A stretch of 64,000 bases of DNA from Sulfitobacter maritimus (GCF_013346665.1 NZ_JABVBB010000032.1:1-64000); one strand, 5' to 3'. Numbered from the stretch's first letter, positions 1 through 9,361 are shown. Translations and numbers: made by a program. The notes: a model not told the origin generated them from the letters alone.

Positions 1-618
1 TATGAGTTGCGCTATATTCTCAACGAAGGGGCCAAGACCCTCGCCACGTCACCCATTGAGGTGGTGGAAGCTGAGATCGGCATCTCTGCCCCCGGCACAA
101 CGCGTGCTGAGACTGAGGTGGAGGTTTCATGGTCCTCAACCATTCATCCGCGTGATATGATCGCTTTGCTCCCAATGGGGGCGAAGGAGGGTGAAACCGG
201 TCAGTATTTCCGCGCAAACGACCGGACCCAAGGCAGCCTGAAAGCACCGTCGGAACCGGGGCTCTATGAAATCCGCTACATCCTGAACGAAGGATTGCGC
301 ACGCTTGCCAGCGTCCCGCTTGAGGTCGTCCCTGCAGACGCGCCGATGGATGCGGGCGCGGGGCTTTCAGCGCCTGAGACTGCGGCCCCCGGCGCCTCCA
401 TCACTGTCTCGTGGACAGGCGGTGGCAGCGGGGCGGACCAACGCATAGCGCTTGCGCGAAAGGATCAGCCGGAGTTCGCCTGGATCACCGCGCAGAAGAT
501 CGCGGAGGATAAATCGCTCACCCTGACCATGCCCGAAGAGCCGGGGCTTTATGAGCTGCGTTTCCTCGATATCTCGGAACAGACGTTGCTGGGCCGTACA
601 GTGGTGGAGGTGAAATGA
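1..618 (+). CDS. C-terminal part of a surface or periplasmic protein with Ig-like repeats (5' end outside window)
   Basis: The reading frame is open from base 1, so this is the tail of a longer protein. About 205 residues hold one partial and two complete repeats of roughly 85-90 residues. Each has a beta-sandwich look: an opening like ISAPGTTRAETEVEVSW, and a closing motif PGLYEIRYILNEG or PGLYELRFLD followed by a Val-rich strand. In Rhodobacteraceae such repeats occur at the end of von Willebrand A proteins, but the A domain is not visible here. The stop overlaps the next start (ATGA), so the gene heads an operon with the SH3 protein. Function is likely envelope-associated binding; this is inference from repeat style only. 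Confidence 0.7.
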   Translation, partial: YELRYILNEGAKTLATSPIEVVEAEIGISAPGTTRAETEVEVSWSSTIHPRDMIALLPMGAKEGETGQYFRANDRTQGSLKAPSEPGLYEIRYILNEGLRTLASVPLEVVPADAPMDAGAGLSAPETAAPGASITVSWTGGGSGADQRIALARKDQPEFAWITAQKIAEDKSLTLTMPEEPGLYELRFLDISEQTLLGRTVVEVK

Positions 619-1403
619 TGCGGGGTCTTATTCTCTGGGCGGCCATCGCCTGTGCCACGCTCGCCGCGCCGCTGCGGGCAGAGATCGACGGCCACGGTCC
701 AGACGCTTGGCGCGTCACCGGGGTCGCGGCGGACGATGTGCTGAACATGCGCATGGGGCCGGGGACCCGCTATCTGGTGATCGACAGTCTGCCCCCTAAT
801 GCCCGCGGCTTGCAGCAAGTCACTTGCGTGCCATTGCTGATCCCCTCAATCTACCACAAGCTAACCGAGGCGCAGCGCAACGCCCTGCCGCAGCGCTGGT
901 GCCTGATGCGCACGGGCGATTTTGCGAAAGCTGGCTGGGTCGCGCAGCGCTTTTTGATGGGGGATGTGGACCTGCCGACAGACCGCACGACGGTCGAGCG
1001 CAGCGAAATTCCGGTGCATCAAAGCGGAGATGCGATGATCGACGCGGCAGCTCGGCTGGTGGGTGACCTCTACGCTGCGTTTGAAGGGCAAAGCGGGGCT
1101 GCGCAGAACCCGTTTAACCCGATCCAAGCCACACAGTTCTTCTTTGCTGGTATCACGCCCGACCTTGCAGGCCACGGCGCAGATGTTCTTTATGATGCAC
1201 AAGATTTTCAGGGCCGCATCACAAGGATCGCCGCCGATCCAGACCAGCCCATGCTGCGCGGGATGATTACGATCAATGTGGATTTCATCAAATTCGGTCA
1301 GGCAAACCGCGCTGTCTTTCGCCTGCGCGCCGATACCGCCCAATCCGGCGCACCTGTCCGGATCTTCCGCGTTGAGCATGACGGTTGGAGCTTTCCGCAA
1401 TGA
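615..1403 (+). CDS. Secreted SH3-domain protein
   Basis: 262 residues starting with a signal peptide (hydrophobic stretch about residues 4-22, ending near LRAE). A bacterial SH3 domain follows at about residues 38-75, with the typical stretch VLNMRMGPGTRYLVIDSLPP. Two cysteines in this part may form a disulphide. The C-terminal 150 residues are not recognised. The start overlaps the previous stop (ATGA) and its own stop overlaps the next start, so translation is coupled through three genes. Bacterial SH3 domains often bind cell wall or partner proteins; the actual ligand is unknown. Confidence 0.75.
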   Translation: MMRGLILWAAIACATLAAPLRAEIDGHGPDAWRVTGVAADDVLNMRMGPGTRYLVIDSLPPNARGLQQVTCVPLLIPSIYHKLTEAQRNALPQRWCLMRTGDFAKAGWVAQRFLMGDVDLPTDRTTVERSEIPVHQSGDAMIDAAARLVGDLYAAFEGQSGAAQNPFNPIQATQFFFAGITPDLAGHGADVLYDAQDFQGRITRIAADPDQPMLRGMITINVDFIKFGQANRAVFRLRADTAQSGAPVRIFRVEHDGWSFPQ

Positions 1404-2332
1404 AGTATCTTACGCAAACCCTTTCGGCCTTGGCGGCCTGTTGCGTGACCGTGAGCAGTGCAACTGCTGATCCCTTGCCCTGTCAGGGCCGTTACAGCGC
1501 TCAGTCCGGTAATGTGACCCTTTCAGCTGACGGCATGGTGTATTTGGATCCCCGCAATCGCCATGAAGGGACCGTCGATCTCACCTATGAGGGGTGCGAC
1601 CGAATTACAGTCGCGGGGCAGGGGATGCGGATGCAGATCACACGCTCAGCAACCTCTGGCTGGACCGGAACGCTGGCAGGGGGCGGGGCCACTCGTATCT
1701 TTCATTTCAATGCGGTAACGCCGCGCCTGATTGGCAGTTGGATGGACGCCTTCGGAGGCGGGGTGACCGTCCAGCGCGGCATGAAGCTGACCCTTCTCAA
1801 GGGCACAGAACATCAGCCTGTGGACTGCGTTTTTGACGCGGACCGGCAGAATTTCAGCCGTGAGAACGCGGCGGCTCAGGCCTTCATGGCGGCGCAGGGA
1901 CTGGTTCCGCCCTCGTCAGAATTCTCACTGCAAGACTATTTCCGCGCGGCCGACGTTGAGAACCGGACGCAGACGGAGTCTCGTAAAGGCAGCGCCAGGC
2001 ACATCCGCTTCATGCTCGGCGATGACGGCGCGATGCTACCGGTGGCGCGCGCCGCAGTAAGGTTTCGGGAAATCTGCCGGGCTGAAGCTGGGACGCTCGC
2101 GCCCCCACGCCGCATGCTGGATTTCAAGATCGTGCCGGTTGAGAACCCGGATGGCTACGCCATATTCGCACGTGTCATCGACATTGAGACCGGCAAGATC
2201 ATTGCTCAGAGGGAAGGCCACGTTACCGGAACCGGTGCGGAGGCTATAACGCTGGCCATGCAAGACGGGGCCGCACAGTTGATCGGTGATGGCGTCACCT
2301 TTGGTCCGCTGAGTGACGGTGTAGCGCGGTGA
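1400..2332 (+). CDS. Periplasmic protein of unknown function
   Basis: 310 residues with a clear signal peptide (about residues 1-23, cleavage near ATADP). ATG at 1400 is chosen because it overlaps the upstream TGA as ATGA; the in-frame TTG at 1385 lies inside the previous gene without need. The mature part starts with a beta-rich region containing C28, C69 and C138. A mixed region ends in a domain (about residues 225-310) with VPVENPDGYAIFARVIDIET, which resembles penicillin-binding-protein-activator-like lipoprotein domains only in general shape. No family was identified. It sits in the envelope operon. Confidence 0.65.
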   Translation: MKYLTQTLSALAACCVTVSSATADPLPCQGRYSAQSGNVTLSADGMVYLDPRNRHEGTVDLTYEGCDRITVAGQGMRMQITRSATSGWTGTLAGGGATRIFHFNAVTPRLIGSWMDAFGGGVTVQRGMKLTLLKGTEHQPVDCVFDADRQNFSRENAAAQAFMAAQGLVPPSSEFSLQDYFRAADVENRTQTESRKGSARHIRFMLGDDGAMLPVARAAVRFREICRAEAGTLAPPRRMLDFKIVPVENPDGYAIFARVIDIETGKIIAQREGHVTGTGAEAITLAMQDGAAQLIGDGVTFGPLSDGVAR

Positions 2333-2364
2333 TATTCTTTAAAGTAGATTGAAGGACGCAAGAT

Positions 2365-3345
2365 ATGGATTTCGACAAACCCGGACGCAGAGAGCGGCTT
2401 TCACAGCTTGGCTTTCTAATGCGGCACACCTTCAGCATTGTGGGACGTAACCGCGCGATATTGGCCCCGGTCTTTGCGATGTGGGCCTATGCCGCGGCGA
2501 TGGTCGCAGTGTTCTTCATCGGACTCTACCTCATTGTGATCGGTTCCGGGGGCGGTGGCTGGCTTTTATTCGGCGGTCTAATTATGGCTGTTTACAAATA
2601 TTTCTTTTACAATCGCGCCGAACTGACATTGAGCCGCCTTACCTTTGACACGGCAACAGGCGCCACACCGACGCGGCAAGACGCGACCAAAGCTCTTGCA
2701 GGTCTTAAAGCGCAATCCCGCCGTTTGGCCCTTCTCGATATGGCAGCCGCGTGGATCGCCAGCCGTAAAAACAAAGAAGGCGGTCTGATGGGAATGTTGC
2801 TTGGTGGGATGGGCGAGGTCTGGGATCTGGTGAACCATTTTCTCGTGCCCGCGGTGGCAGTAGATCGGCTCAACCTACGCGACGGGATCGCCCGGCTGAA
2901 GAGTTTGAAAAACCATGTGCCCGAAACCCTCATCGGCGTCTTCGGCATCGATATAATGGGAGGCGTCGTCGGCACGCTTATGGGCCCGATTTACCTCTTT
3001 GGCGGTCTGGCCGCGATCGGCTGCGGCCTGCTCTTCGGCGATGCACTGCCTTCAGCATTCTCTGCGGGCGCCCTGCGCGAGCTGTCGCCGGATATTCCCG
3101 CCCTTGGGCCCATCGGGCCAGATACCGTGTTTAATTGGTTTCCCGTCTTCATCTTCGCGTTTCTGGGGTTCGTGATGCATGGGCTGTTTGCCAGGGCAGT
3201 AACTGCGATCAAGGTCATCTATTTCACTCTGTTTTACAGCCGCATCATGCATAGCGAAGCGCTAGATCCTGCAATCCGTGCCGATCTTGAGGGGTATCTC
3301 GATCTCAGCAAGCAAAAGTATTCTTCAGCCGGGGTGCCGGCCTGA
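2365..3345 (+). CDS. Multi-pass inner-membrane protein
   Basis: 326 residues. Two strongly hydrophobic helices lie at about residues 33-75 (LAPVFAMWAYAAAMVAVFF and the following Gly-rich segment). Further hydrophobic segments are near residues 190-225 and 250-285. A cytosolic basic segment sits between. A Gly/Met-rich loop (LMGMLLGGMGEVWDLVNHF) precedes the second membrane half. The start has an AAGGA site about 10 bases upstream. It follows the periplasmic protein by 32 bases in the same direction, so it probably ends the operon. No family recognised; channel or scaffold role is only a guess. Confidence 0.65.
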   Translation: MDFDKPGRRERLSQLGFLMRHTFSIVGRNRAILAPVFAMWAYAAAMVAVFFIGLYLIVIGSGGGGWLLFGGLIMAVYKYFFYNRAELTLSRLTFDTATGATPTRQDATKALAGLKAQSRRLALLDMAAAWIASRKNKEGGLMGMLLGGMGEVWDLVNHFLVPAVAVDRLNLRDGIARLKSLKNHVPETLIGVFGIDIMGGVVGTLMGPIYLFGGLAAIGCGLLFGDALPSAFSAGALRELSPDIPALGPIGPDTVFNWFPVFIFAFLGFVMHGLFARAVTAIKVIYFTLFYSRIMHSEALDPAIRADLEGYLDLSKQKYSSAGVPA

Positions 3346-3802
3346 GGTTCTGTGCCTGTCGATATCGCAAAAAACTTAATCGTCAGTTCCCCGCTGACAT
3401 GCATGCCGAGATTGGCTCTTGATGCCATCGTCAGGGTCAGGCCCGGTGAGATATAGCACTAAGCCGGACCATCGATCTGAGGGTCTATTGGTCTAGGCGG
3501 CATTCAAATTGATTATCAACACGGCGCAATTGGTTCTGAGAGCGCTGATGATACGGCCTTCGGTATCAGGGTTGAGGGCATGGGGCCGAAGCGCGGCTTG
3601 GGGGCCCAATGACCCGGAAGGGCAGGAGGCGGAATGTTTACGAACCGTGGTTTTCGCCGTGATCTCGTCTCTTGAGGTTTCCAGCTGCCCGGTCGATCTC
3701 AGTGAACTTCTGGTCGCGCTCATGGGTGGTTTTTACGAGCCGGCGGTGGCCCGTTGCAGGATTTTGGGCCGTGGAGCCTGAATTATCGTTCAGAAACAAC
3801 GA

Positions 3803-4112
3803 TGTAACGGTGTAACGGGTCTGTAACACCTTAAGTAACGCCTGTAAGTCTCTGAAATCTCTCTCATTTATAGATATATATATGTCTGTAACAGAAATAT
3901 AGAAAAAGAGTACATACGCGACAGAGAGCTTCATGCTCTGATCACCATGTCTCCATATAAAGACACTCGTGGGCGTTACGCGTTACACAGACTAAGTCAT
4001 TGATTTATATAAATAAGCTTGTAACAGAGGGTGCGGATCTGCCTCTTTTTGGCTTTTGATCAAAAATAAGTTCAATGTTTTCAGATGCTTGCCTGTAACA
4101 CGGCGCGTTACA
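3803..4112. repeat. TGTAAC / GTTACA repeat array
   Basis: TGTAAC occurs at 3803, 3811, 3822, 3887, 4020 and 4094, and its complement GTTACA at 3982 and 4107. Shortened copies (GTAAC or GTTAC) are at 3835 and 3975. The first three lie 8 and 11 bases apart, as in iterons or adjacent repressor half sites. The density in 310 bases is far above chance for a hexamer. Whether a replication initiator, primase-type protein or repressor binds is unknown. Confidence 0.5.
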
Positions 4113-4189
4113 CTGACCGGGGCGCAGAACGGGTCCAATGCAGGCCTTGCGCGGCACGGCATCCGCTGAGGCGATTTTGGGGGCGGGGG

Positions 4190-4198
4190 TTATCCACA
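4190..4198 (+). promoter_or_regulatory. DnaA-box-like site
   Basis: TTATCCACA is an exact match to the strongest DnaA box consensus. A 9-mer match can be chance in 64 kb, but here it lies just after the TGTAAC array and 72 bases before the next gene. Confidence 0.35.
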
Positions 4199-4270
4199 TA
4201 AATCGGGTGCTGCGCACTATGCGGCTGCATTCGGGTGTCCTAATTCAAAGGTTGAGAACAGGAGACCCCC

Positions 4271-4930
4271 ATGCACTGCACGCCAGTCCGAATTGCCGAG
4301 GCGATCAACGCCAACCCGCTGATCTATGCGCTTGGAAGGGTGATGGATCGAAACGCTGTTGAACGCCATTGTCATATTAGGAATGGGGCTTCGTTCGCCG
4401 ACAGCGGCTTTAAGGCGGCCTTTGGCCATGAGGTGTTTTTGTATTACCGCGGCGACAAGCCCGTCATGGAGGCTTCTCACGCGATGGTCGCAGCAGACGC
4501 GCTGCTGAATCATCTGTCAGCGCGCGCGGCGCGGGGCGATGCAGGGGGCGACCTCGGGTGGCAGGATCCGCGTCATGCCTGGGCACGTTTTCCAGCGCGT
4601 GTTCATGATACCAGACCTTTGGCCCCTGCGGTGGCGCTGCTGGATATGCCGGGCGCCCGGTTTGTATTCAACTGTCTTTTCGTTGGGGCAGGGTGTTCGA
4701 TGTCGCCCAAGTTGGCGCGGCTGCTGTCTCCAGCGGCGCCTTTCGTGATCTTCTCGTCGAGCACTCAAGCCTATAACGTGATCCAGAATGCGTCCGGTCA
4801 AATGGTGAGGGCAGGCGTCAACCTTGCTGCGTTTTTCCAAGATATGTCACGGTTGACCGCGCCGGACCCGCAACGGGCGCGAAAGCCAGCTGGCCTGGGG
4901 GCGCCAAGGATGTGTCTGACAACTGCATAA
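4271..4930 (+). CDS. Unknown protein downstream of the repeat array
   Basis: 219 residues; start supported by AGGAG six bases upstream of the ATG. No signal peptide or membrane helix is clear. The N-terminal half (VRIAEAINANPLIYALGR, later FKAAFGHEVFLYYRGDKPVM) is mixed alpha/beta. The C-terminal quarter is poorly structured and basic. No known replication-protein motif was found, although its position after repeats and a DnaA-box-like site is where a small initiator gene could sit. It could equally be a cargo gene. Function unknown. Confidence 0.5.
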   Translation: MHCTPVRIAEAINANPLIYALGRVMDRNAVERHCHIRNGASFADSGFKAAFGHEVFLYYRGDKPVMEASHAMVAADALLNHLSARAARGDAGGDLGWQDPRHAWARFPARVHDTRPLAPAVALLDMPGARFVFNCLFVGAGCSMSPKLARLLSPAAPFVIFSSSTQAYNVIQNASGQMVRAGVNLAAFFQDMSRLTAPDPQRARKPAGLGAPRMCLTTA

Positions 4931-5247
4931 CCCCCGTGTTCATGGGGGTTCATCAGAGCCGTGACGCTCTTGCGGGGACTGGCCCCTATCACGCACTTGG
5001 ACCTGTGCCGTTGATTGTTCTTTAAGATCTGTAGGTCCCCAGATGTTTGGCTTTCGTCTGGGGCGCAGCAGGACGTTTTGGGGTTTATTTTATTCCGCTT
5101 CGATGGAATGCCGCATTGCTGCCTCAGTTCGGGCGACGTCCTGTCGTATTCATCTTCCATTAAAAGAAGGGGCACGGGTGGAACATTATGGATCTGCGGT
5201 GCGCCGGACAAGATTTTCACCGGCCGTGATTCTGGAAGATGAATTTT
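4931..5247. other. Intergenic region before Tad genes
   Basis: No gene is supported. CCCCCGTGTTCATGGGGG at about 4931-4948 forms a short hairpin just after the preceding stop and could end transcription. The last 20 bases hold the GGAAG ribosome-binding site of the Tad gene. Confidence 0.4.
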
Positions 5248-6948
5248 ATGACGCAAAAAATAGCAGGTAACAGGCTATCGAAGATTTTCCGCCGGTTTTG
5301 GGGAGAAGAAGAGGGTGGCATTCTGATTTTGTCGCTCATGATTCTCGTGGTCATGACGGTCGGCGGTGGCCTTGCTGTCGATCTGGCTAATCACGAGCGC
5401 ACACGGACCTATCTTCAAGCGCATCTCGACAATGCGGTGCTTGCAGCCGCCAGCTTGTCGCAGGATATTGATCCCACTAATGTTGTGTTGAGCTACGTAT
5501 CATCTGCCGGACTGGATGCGTCGAAGGTCAAGGTTGAGATAAGCAAAGAAGAGATCGGCGGTATTCTTGTCGGGCGCACGGTCCATGCCACAATGTCGGG
5601 TGGGGTGAATACCTATTTTTTCCGTTTTTTAGACGTCGATAATTTGGCTATGATGATCGAGTCGCAAGCCACCGAGCGCGTCGAGGACATCGAGATTTCT
5701 CTGGTGCTCGACGTATCCGGCTCGATGGACTGGGATACCAGCGACGGAAGCGGCAAGAAAATCGATGCGCTCAAACAGGCCGCGAGCGATTTTGTCGATG
5801 CCGTGCTCAGTGAGGCCGAGGAAGGGCGAGTGTCGATCTCGATCATTCCCTATTCCACCAAGGCGAACGCGGGCCCGGATCTGCTCAAACACTATAACGC
5901 ATCGCAAGAGCACGACTTTTCTCATTGCATCGATTTTGATGGCTCGCACTACACCGATCTTGCCGTTCATCCCTCCACGCTGCTGCCGCGAACGGGGCAT
6001 TTTCAGTATGGCAATCGGTATGGAAAGTGGTCGATCACCGACAAAGAGAAGGGCGACTGGGTCTGTCGCTTCGATGACGGCTTTACGATCACGCCGCTTT
6101 CAAGCTCGGCCGCCGACCTCAAGGCCCAGATCAACAAGCTGACCGCCAAAGGGTCCACCTCAATCGATATGGGGACCAAGTGGGGCCTGGCGCTTCTTGA
6201 TCCCTCCGCTCAGACTGCGGTTTCCGGCCTGATATCTGACGGTCTGGTCAGCCCGGCTTTCGAGGGCCGGCCACACCCGCATAAATCGCAGAACAACATG
6301 AAGGTTCTCGTGATCATGACGGATGGGAAGAATGACGTGGAGTACCGGCTGTATCCGAAGTTCGCCTCCGGCCCATCACCCGTTACAAAGTCCACATATG
6401 GCTCGATGCTTACCTACAGTGTGGAAGCCCCGGAGACCTATGGTGCGCATGATCAGAAAAAACCGTATGGGGAGACGTACTTTTATCCCGAGCATCCCAT
6501 AGAAGGGGAGCGGGTCTGGAAAAACCATACACCAAAGAACGACCCCGAGTACGCTCAATATGCAAGTCAGATTGACGAAAAACAGCTGACCTGGCCGGAA
6601 GTCTGGGCCGAGATGTCGCCTATCTACTATGGATACAACCTGCTTGGCCGTCAGTCGAATTACCGCAACAGCTGGGGGGGCATCATGTGGCGGCAATGGG
6701 AGAACATGCATTACACCGTCAAGCCGAATGTGAAGAATGCGCGCCTGCGCAGCATCTGCGGCGCTGCCAAGCAAGCGGGCATCGTGACCTACACCATCGG
6801 TATGGAGGTTGAAGAGCCAGAATCGCTCGCCTTGCTGAAGGAATGTGCTGCCACTGAAGCGCATTACTTCGATGTGAAAGGAATGGATATCGCCACGGCT
6901 TTCGACATGATCGCGGCCTCGATCTCGATGCTGAGGTTGACCAAATGA
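5248..6948 (+). CDS. TadG-like pilus assembly protein with von Willebrand A domain
   Basis: 566 residues. A short basic N-terminus with EEEGG is followed by one membrane helix (about residues 23-45), as in Tad pseudopilin-like proteins. Past residue 145 lies a von Willebrand A domain with the metal-site motif LVLDVSGSMD (Asp155, Ser157, Ser159). A later strand reads VLVIMTDGKND, and the end reads TIGMEVEEPESL. Start 5248 is preferred because GGAAG at 5234-5238 lies nine bases before it; ATG 5239 directly abuts that site. The stop overlaps the next start. It probably acts in Tad pilus assembly at the outer face of the inner membrane, but no Tad ATPase, secretin or flp pilin gene is in the window. 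Confidence 0.85.
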   Translation: MTQKIAGNRLSKIFRRFWGEEEGGILILSLMILVVMTVGGGLAVDLANHERTRTYLQAHLDNAVLAAASLSQDIDPTNVVLSYVSSAGLDASKVKVEISKEEIGGILVGRTVHATMSGGVNTYFFRFLDVDNLAMMIESQATERVEDIEISLVLDVSGSMDWDTSDGSGKKIDALKQAASDFVDAVLSEAEEGRVSISIIPYSTKANAGPDLLKHYNASQEHDFSHCIDFDGSHYTDLAVHPSTLLPRTGHFQYGNRYGKWSITDKEKGDWVCRFDDGFTITPLSSSAADLKAQINKLTAKGSTSIDMGTKWGLALLDPSAQTAVSGLISDGLVSPAFEGRPHPHKSQNNMKVLVIMTDGKNDVEYRLYPKFASGPSPVTKSTYGSMLTYSVEAPETYGAHDQKKPYGETYFYPEHPIEGERVWKNHTPKNDPEYAQYASQIDEKQLTWPEVWAEMSPIYYGYNLLGRQSNYRNSWGGIMWRQWENMHYTVKPNVKNARLRSICGAAKQAGIVTYTIGMEVEEPESLALLKECAATEAHYFDVKGMDIATAFDMIAASISMLRLTK

Positions 6949-7478
6949 TCAATCGTTGGAAGGCAAAGCGGTTTGGGGCGTCAGAAGATGGCGCTGTGAC
7001 GCTCGAGTTCGTCATTCTCATGCCTGCCGTACTTTACCTGCTTTTCATGGCGCTCGAGGTGGGCCTGTGGAGCGCACGTGAAATCATGCTGAGACGTGCC
7101 ACCAATATGGTGGCGCGCGAGGTGCGTCTGAGCACGGCAAATCCGCCAAGCTATGAAGAGATGAAGGCGATGATTTGCGAGAGGTCTTTCTTCAGCGCAG
7201 GTTGCATGCAGTCCATTCGCATAGAGATGCAGGCCATGCCTGTTTCGGCATGGCGAAACGTCTCTGGCTCGACGCCCTGTGTCGATCGACGCGAAAACTA
7301 TGAACCTGCGAACAACTTCAGCCTTGGACGCGAAAACGATCTGATGCTGGTCGGGGTCTGCCGTCTGTTTGACCCTCTTTTGCCAGGCACTGGTTTGGGT
7401 CGGAAGTTGCCGGAAAACTCGGATGGGGAATACGGCGTCCGCCTCACCACAGCATTTGTCACGGAGCCACGCGGATGA
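6945..7478 (+). CDS. TadE-like pseudopilin
   Basis: 177 residues with the TadE signature: a short cytosolic N-terminus ending in EDGAVTLEFVILMPAVLYLL, then one helix and a periplasmic domain. Four to five cysteines (ICERSFFSAGC, TPCVDRR, VGVCRLF) could form disulphides. ATGA overlap with the TadG-like gene upstream and with the next TadE-like gene shows a tightly coupled three-gene unit. The family supplies minor pseudopilins processed by TadV in Tad pili. Confidence 0.8.
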   Translation: MINRWKAKRFGASEDGAVTLEFVILMPAVLYLLFMALEVGLWSAREIMLRRATNMVAREVRLSTANPPSYEEMKAMICERSFFSAGCMQSIRIEMQAMPVSAWRNVSGSTPCVDRRENYEPANNFSLGRENDLMLVGVCRLFDPLLPGTGLGRKLPENSDGEYGVRLTTAFVTEPRG

Positions 7479-8047
7479 GTTATCTTCGGTACAAGGTCCT
7501 GCGGTTTTTGCGCAAAGAGGATGGCAGCCAGTCGATCGCATTCATGATTATGGCCCCACTTCTGGTCGGGTCGATCTGCGCGATGATCGCTTTCACCGAT
7601 GCCTACCGGGCCCGGGCTATGGCAGCCGATGCGACGGCCGTGATTGCCGATACGTTGTCGCGGCAAACCACGCCGATCGACATGAGCTTTCTTAGAGGCC
7701 TGCAAGCCGTGGCAGGCCGGCTGACCAGATATGGTGATGCGGTCAATGTGCGGGTCACTCAGATCCGCTGCGCCAAAAAGTGCGACCAGCCCCAGAATAG
7801 GGTTTTGAGGGTGGATTTTTCGAAAGGACAGGGGTTGGCACGGTTGCGACACTCGGACTTCAGCGCCGGGGAGATGCGTGCTCGCGTGCCCTTGCTGACC
7901 AAAGGGGACCGTATTCTTCTGGTGGAGACCTCTTTCACGCATAAGCCAATTTTCAATGTCGGCTTGAAGGATACGGAGATAACCATGTTCCAAGCGACCC
8001 GCATGCGCTTCGCGCCGCAACTGTGCTGGAAGGCATGCAGCGTCTGA
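7475..8047 (+). CDS. Second TadE/TadG-like pseudopilin
   Basis: 190 residues. The N-terminal region KEDGSQSIAFMIMAPLLVGS shows the Glu plus hydrophobic helix typical of TadE/TadG pseudopilins. The periplasmic part has Cys pairs near residues 93-97 (RCAKKC) and in the last 12 residues (CWKAC). It starts within the stop of the previous gene. It probably closes the operon; no following Tad gene is seen, so this cluster is an orphan minor-pilin set. Confidence 0.75.
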   Translation: MSYLRYKVLRFLRKEDGSQSIAFMIMAPLLVGSICAMIAFTDAYRARAMAADATAVIADTLSRQTTPIDMSFLRGLQAVAGRLTRYGDAVNVRVTQIRCAKKCDQPQNRVLRVDFSKGQGLARLRHSDFSAGEMRARVPLLTKGDRILLVETSFTHKPIFNVGLKDTEITMFQATRMRFAPQLCWKACSV

Positions 8048-8287
8048 CAGGGTGAGGCGGGAAGGAAGACAGTGGTAGAGATCACGGCTGCGAGCCAGCC
8101 AGGCGCGGTCGCGCGAGGTCTGATAGTATCAGCCTCATCAATCAACCGCCGTGAAGAGAGCGACCAATGATGAGGTAGAAACCGGCCTCCTTCGCCGCTT
8201 GTAACAACATTCTCTTTATCAGCTTGCCGGAGTTAACCTTGATTTTTGGGGATGTTCGCAAACCGTGTTGGTCGCCCAATCACTGCG

Positions 8288-9307
8288 TCAGGTGATGTCG
8301 TCGAGACGCTTGCGAGCTTGGGGCATCAGGTCCAGCGAAGCCGATATCCTGTTGTGCCAGGCTGGTCCGCGGCCGATCGCATCCTCGTATGCCTCCGCAA
8401 GTTCGCCAGGCCTTTCCTCGCTCAGGACTTCGATGAGCAGACCGGCCTGCGCTCGATCTTTCCGGGCCTTCAATCTGCTCGGATCGCTCCTGCGTCGATC
8501 GGCGACGATCAGCTTGTGAATGGCGAAGCGCTCCGGCCGCGGGATCTGCACGAGCGCCCCAGAGCGGTAGAGGAGCGGCACCTGGATCGGGTCGGATATC
8601 AGAAAATTGAGATGGTGCAGGCTCTGTGCGCTGACGCCGAGGGCAGGGAGGTCTCGAATACCTTCGTTTTCCTCGAAGGACGGCGTGAGGAATTCGACCA
8701 GCGTGTTTCGATCCGTCTGCTGCCACCGCCAGATCTTGTTCTTTTCGAGCGAGGGGACGGGGGCGAACTTCAACTGAGAGAAGACCTTCGACAGCGGCTC
8801 CTCTACGGTATCCTCCAGGGCGATCGACAGCCGTTCGAAACTCGCTATGTCGATATCGTCTGTAGCGGCCGAGCTGCCGAATCCAATCCGGAACCCGAGC
8901 TCACCTTCGTAGAGCCGGAAGGCCTGTGTCCCGACCAGCGTTCCGCCGAGGCGGAAGACACCCGCGCGTTCCATTGCCGAGACCACTTGTCCGGTCTGCG
9001 CGTCAGCCATCAGGTATCCTTCTGCCCGGAGCACCCGCATGAGCCGGGATCGCTCTCGCTCATTCTCCTTACGCTTCAGGGCCAGCTCTTTCAGGCGAGC
9101 GAGCCGATCACGGAGATTCTTGCTGTCTTCGCCGATGTAGCGATTTACGACCTCGGTCCCGATCCGATACTGATCATACCAGTATCTCTTCTTCCCTATC
9201 GTCTTCAGCTTCGGCGAACCTCGGAGTTCGGAGATCTGAGCATCCTGCAACATGCGCAGGAGGTCGGTCCAGGCGGCAGTGCCGATGTGGCTGTGATGTC
9301 TGATCAT
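8288..9307 (-). CDS. GSU2403-type nucleotidyltransferase-fold protein
   Basis: 339 residues. The central part has the nucleotidyltransferase core: GGTLVGTQAFRLYEGELG at about residues 141-158, then DDIDIASFE with the metal-binding acidic pair. A helical N-terminal part (KRYWYDQYRIGTEVVNRYIG) is typical of this family. The C-terminal part is a helical domain with HKLIVADRR. The biochemical substrate is unknown. Related folds act as toxins (AbiEii, MenT), so a stress or defence role is possible but unproven. Twin inverted repeats end 11 bases before the ATG, which suggests tight repression. A large plus-strand open frame over the same DNA (8246-9343) is a shadow. Confidence 0.8.
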   Translation of the reverse strand: MIRHHSHIGTAAWTDLLRMLQDAQISELRGSPKLKTIGKKRYWYDQYRIGTEVVNRYIGEDSKNLRDRLARLKELALKRKENERERSRLMRVLRAEGYLMADAQTGQVVSAMERAGVFRLGGTLVGTQAFRLYEGELGFRIGFGSSAATDDIDIASFERLSIALEDTVEEPLSKVFSQLKFAPVPSLEKNKIWRWQQTDRNTLVEFLTPSFEENEGIRDLPALGVSAQSLHHLNFLISDPIQVPLLYRSGALVQIPRPERFAIHKLIVADRRRSDPSRLKARKDRAQAGLLIEVLSEERPGELAEAYEDAIGRGPAWHNRISASLDLMPQARKRLDDIT

Positions 9308-9317
9308 GACTATTGGC

Positions 9318-9349
9318 CTTACCCTACTAAGTTTTATTTGTAGGGTAAG
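9318..9349. promoter_or_regulatory. Operator-like inverted repeat, proximal copy
   Basis: CTTACCCTAC and its exact reverse complement GTAGGGTAAG are separated by 12 bases. It lies just upstream of the nucleotidyltransferase start. The perfect 10-bp arms and the second copy with identical spacing mark this as a protein-binding site. Confidence 0.7.
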
Positions 9350-9361
9350 ATGGGCTAAAAA

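Larger units (their letters stand above)
3346..4270. other. Gene-poor stretch with AT-rich tract
   Basis: I see no convincing gene in these 925 bases. The first half is ordinary in composition and only holds weak short frames. From about 3780 to 4110 the sequence turns AT-rich and carries scattered TGTAAC/GTTACA repeats. A GC-rich part with a DnaA-box-like site follows at 4190-4198, before the gene at 4271. This layout of repeats, AT-rich DNA and DnaA site resembles a plasmid or satellite replication origin, or a complex operator. Confidence 0.45.

Noticed and set aside
8246..9343. Long plus-strand frame of 365 residues over the nucleotidyltransferase gene
   Set aside because: It is antisense to a gene with clear nucleotidyltransferase motifs and has no known domain. 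High GC leaves such frames open by chance.
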